NCBI GenBank assembly: GCA_015222115.1
Contig: JADFUO010000209.1
Span: 1 to 15,605, forward strand
Source: Bacteroidota bacterium
GTDB taxonomy: Bacteria; Bacteroidota; Bacteroidia; Bacteroidales; JADFUO01
DNA length: 15,605 bases
Direction: 5' to 3'
The notes under the pieces: generated by a model
What the model was told of the DNA's origin: nothing
Seen by the model: the letters and a program-made list of their open reading frames with translations, nothing else
Database searches by the model: none
Position numbers and translations under genes: made by a program
Shown: positions 15,472-15,605 of the stretch, piece after piece
Numbering within the stretch: position 1 is the stretch's first letter
How the letters are laid out: the number at the start of each line of letters is the position of its first letter

Positions 15472-15605
15472 ATGAAGAAATTTATTTTATTTCTGATAAT
15501 ATCAATGTTTGGGATTTTTACAATAAATGCCCAGCACACAAACATTTTAATTGATGATGTCGGCAGTTTTATGCCACCTGAAGAACCTACAATTATTGTT
15601 AATCC
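15472..15605 (+). CDS. Secreted protein, N-terminus only; possibly sialidase/BNR-repeat-like
   Basis: The first 44 codons of a gene that runs off the right edge. A clear signal peptide (M-K-K, hydrophobic core at about 4-18) ends in N-A-Q, a typical Bacteroidetes cleavage site near residue 20-21. The mature start contains P-P-E-E-P-T-I-I-V-N-P, similar to the E-P-S/T-I-A-I-N-P opening of secreted BNR-repeat or exo-sialidase-like proteins of this phylum. The fold cannot be confirmed from so short a piece. The ATG overlaps the TGA of a 15-codon reading frame (15428-15475). Confidence 0.6.
   Translation, partial: MKKFILFLIISMFGIFTINAQHTNILIDDVGSFMPPEEPTIIVN

Overview
This AT-rich window looks chromosomal and comes from a member of the Bacteroidota (Bacteroidetes). 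The evidence is convergent: -7 promoter elements of the Bacteroidetes form TAnnTTTG, no Shine-Dalgarno sequences, a b558-type sdhCAB operon, a bacterial group II geranylgeranylglyceryl phosphate synthase, a prolyl tripeptidyl peptidase closely resembling Porphyromonas PtpA, and signal peptides ending in an A-Q junction. Genus cannot be told from the sequence. The MetF-MetV type reductase hints at an anaerobic or facultative lineage, but this is an inference.

Layout. Positions 1-400 (minus) hold the N-terminal third of S-adenosylhomocysteine hydrolase (ahcY), running off the left edge, with a good promoter. Divergent from it is an Sfp-type 4'-phosphopantetheinyl transferase (546-1181). Next is a two-gene, translationally coupled operon: full-length cobalamin-dependent methionine synthase metH (1320-4979) and a 525-residue methylenetetrahydrofolate reductase carrying a cysteine-rich MetV-like C-terminal domain (4976-6553). 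A 368-bp intergenic stretch full of short tandem repeats precedes a geranylgeranylglyceryl phosphate synthase (6922-7659), followed by a secreted S9B prolyl peptidase (7750-9891). The sdhC-sdhA-sdhB operon (10020-13500) follows. Convergent with it is a DAACS-family dicarboxylate/amino-acid:cation symporter (13515-15164, minus) with an unusually large extracytoplasmic insert. The right end has a 44-codon ORF resembling the tail of a staphylococcal-nuclease-like protein and the first 44 codons of a secreted, sialidase-like protein.

How the genes fit together. AhcY makes homocysteine, the reductase makes 5-methyl-tetrahydrofolate, and MetH joins them to give methionine, so the left third is an activated-methyl-cycle neighbourhood. 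SdhCAB and the dicarboxylate carrier form a plausible C4-dicarboxylate pairing on the right, although they are transcribed convergently.

The most unusual features are (i) the 150-residue loop in the symporter, (ii) several unrelated tandem repeats with 7-, 8- and 11-bp periods that fill the gaps between genes, with a related 8-bp type on both sides of the metH operon, and (iii) the MetF-MetV fusion. I found no CRISPR array, tRNA, rRNA, transposase, phage gene or obvious new defence system.
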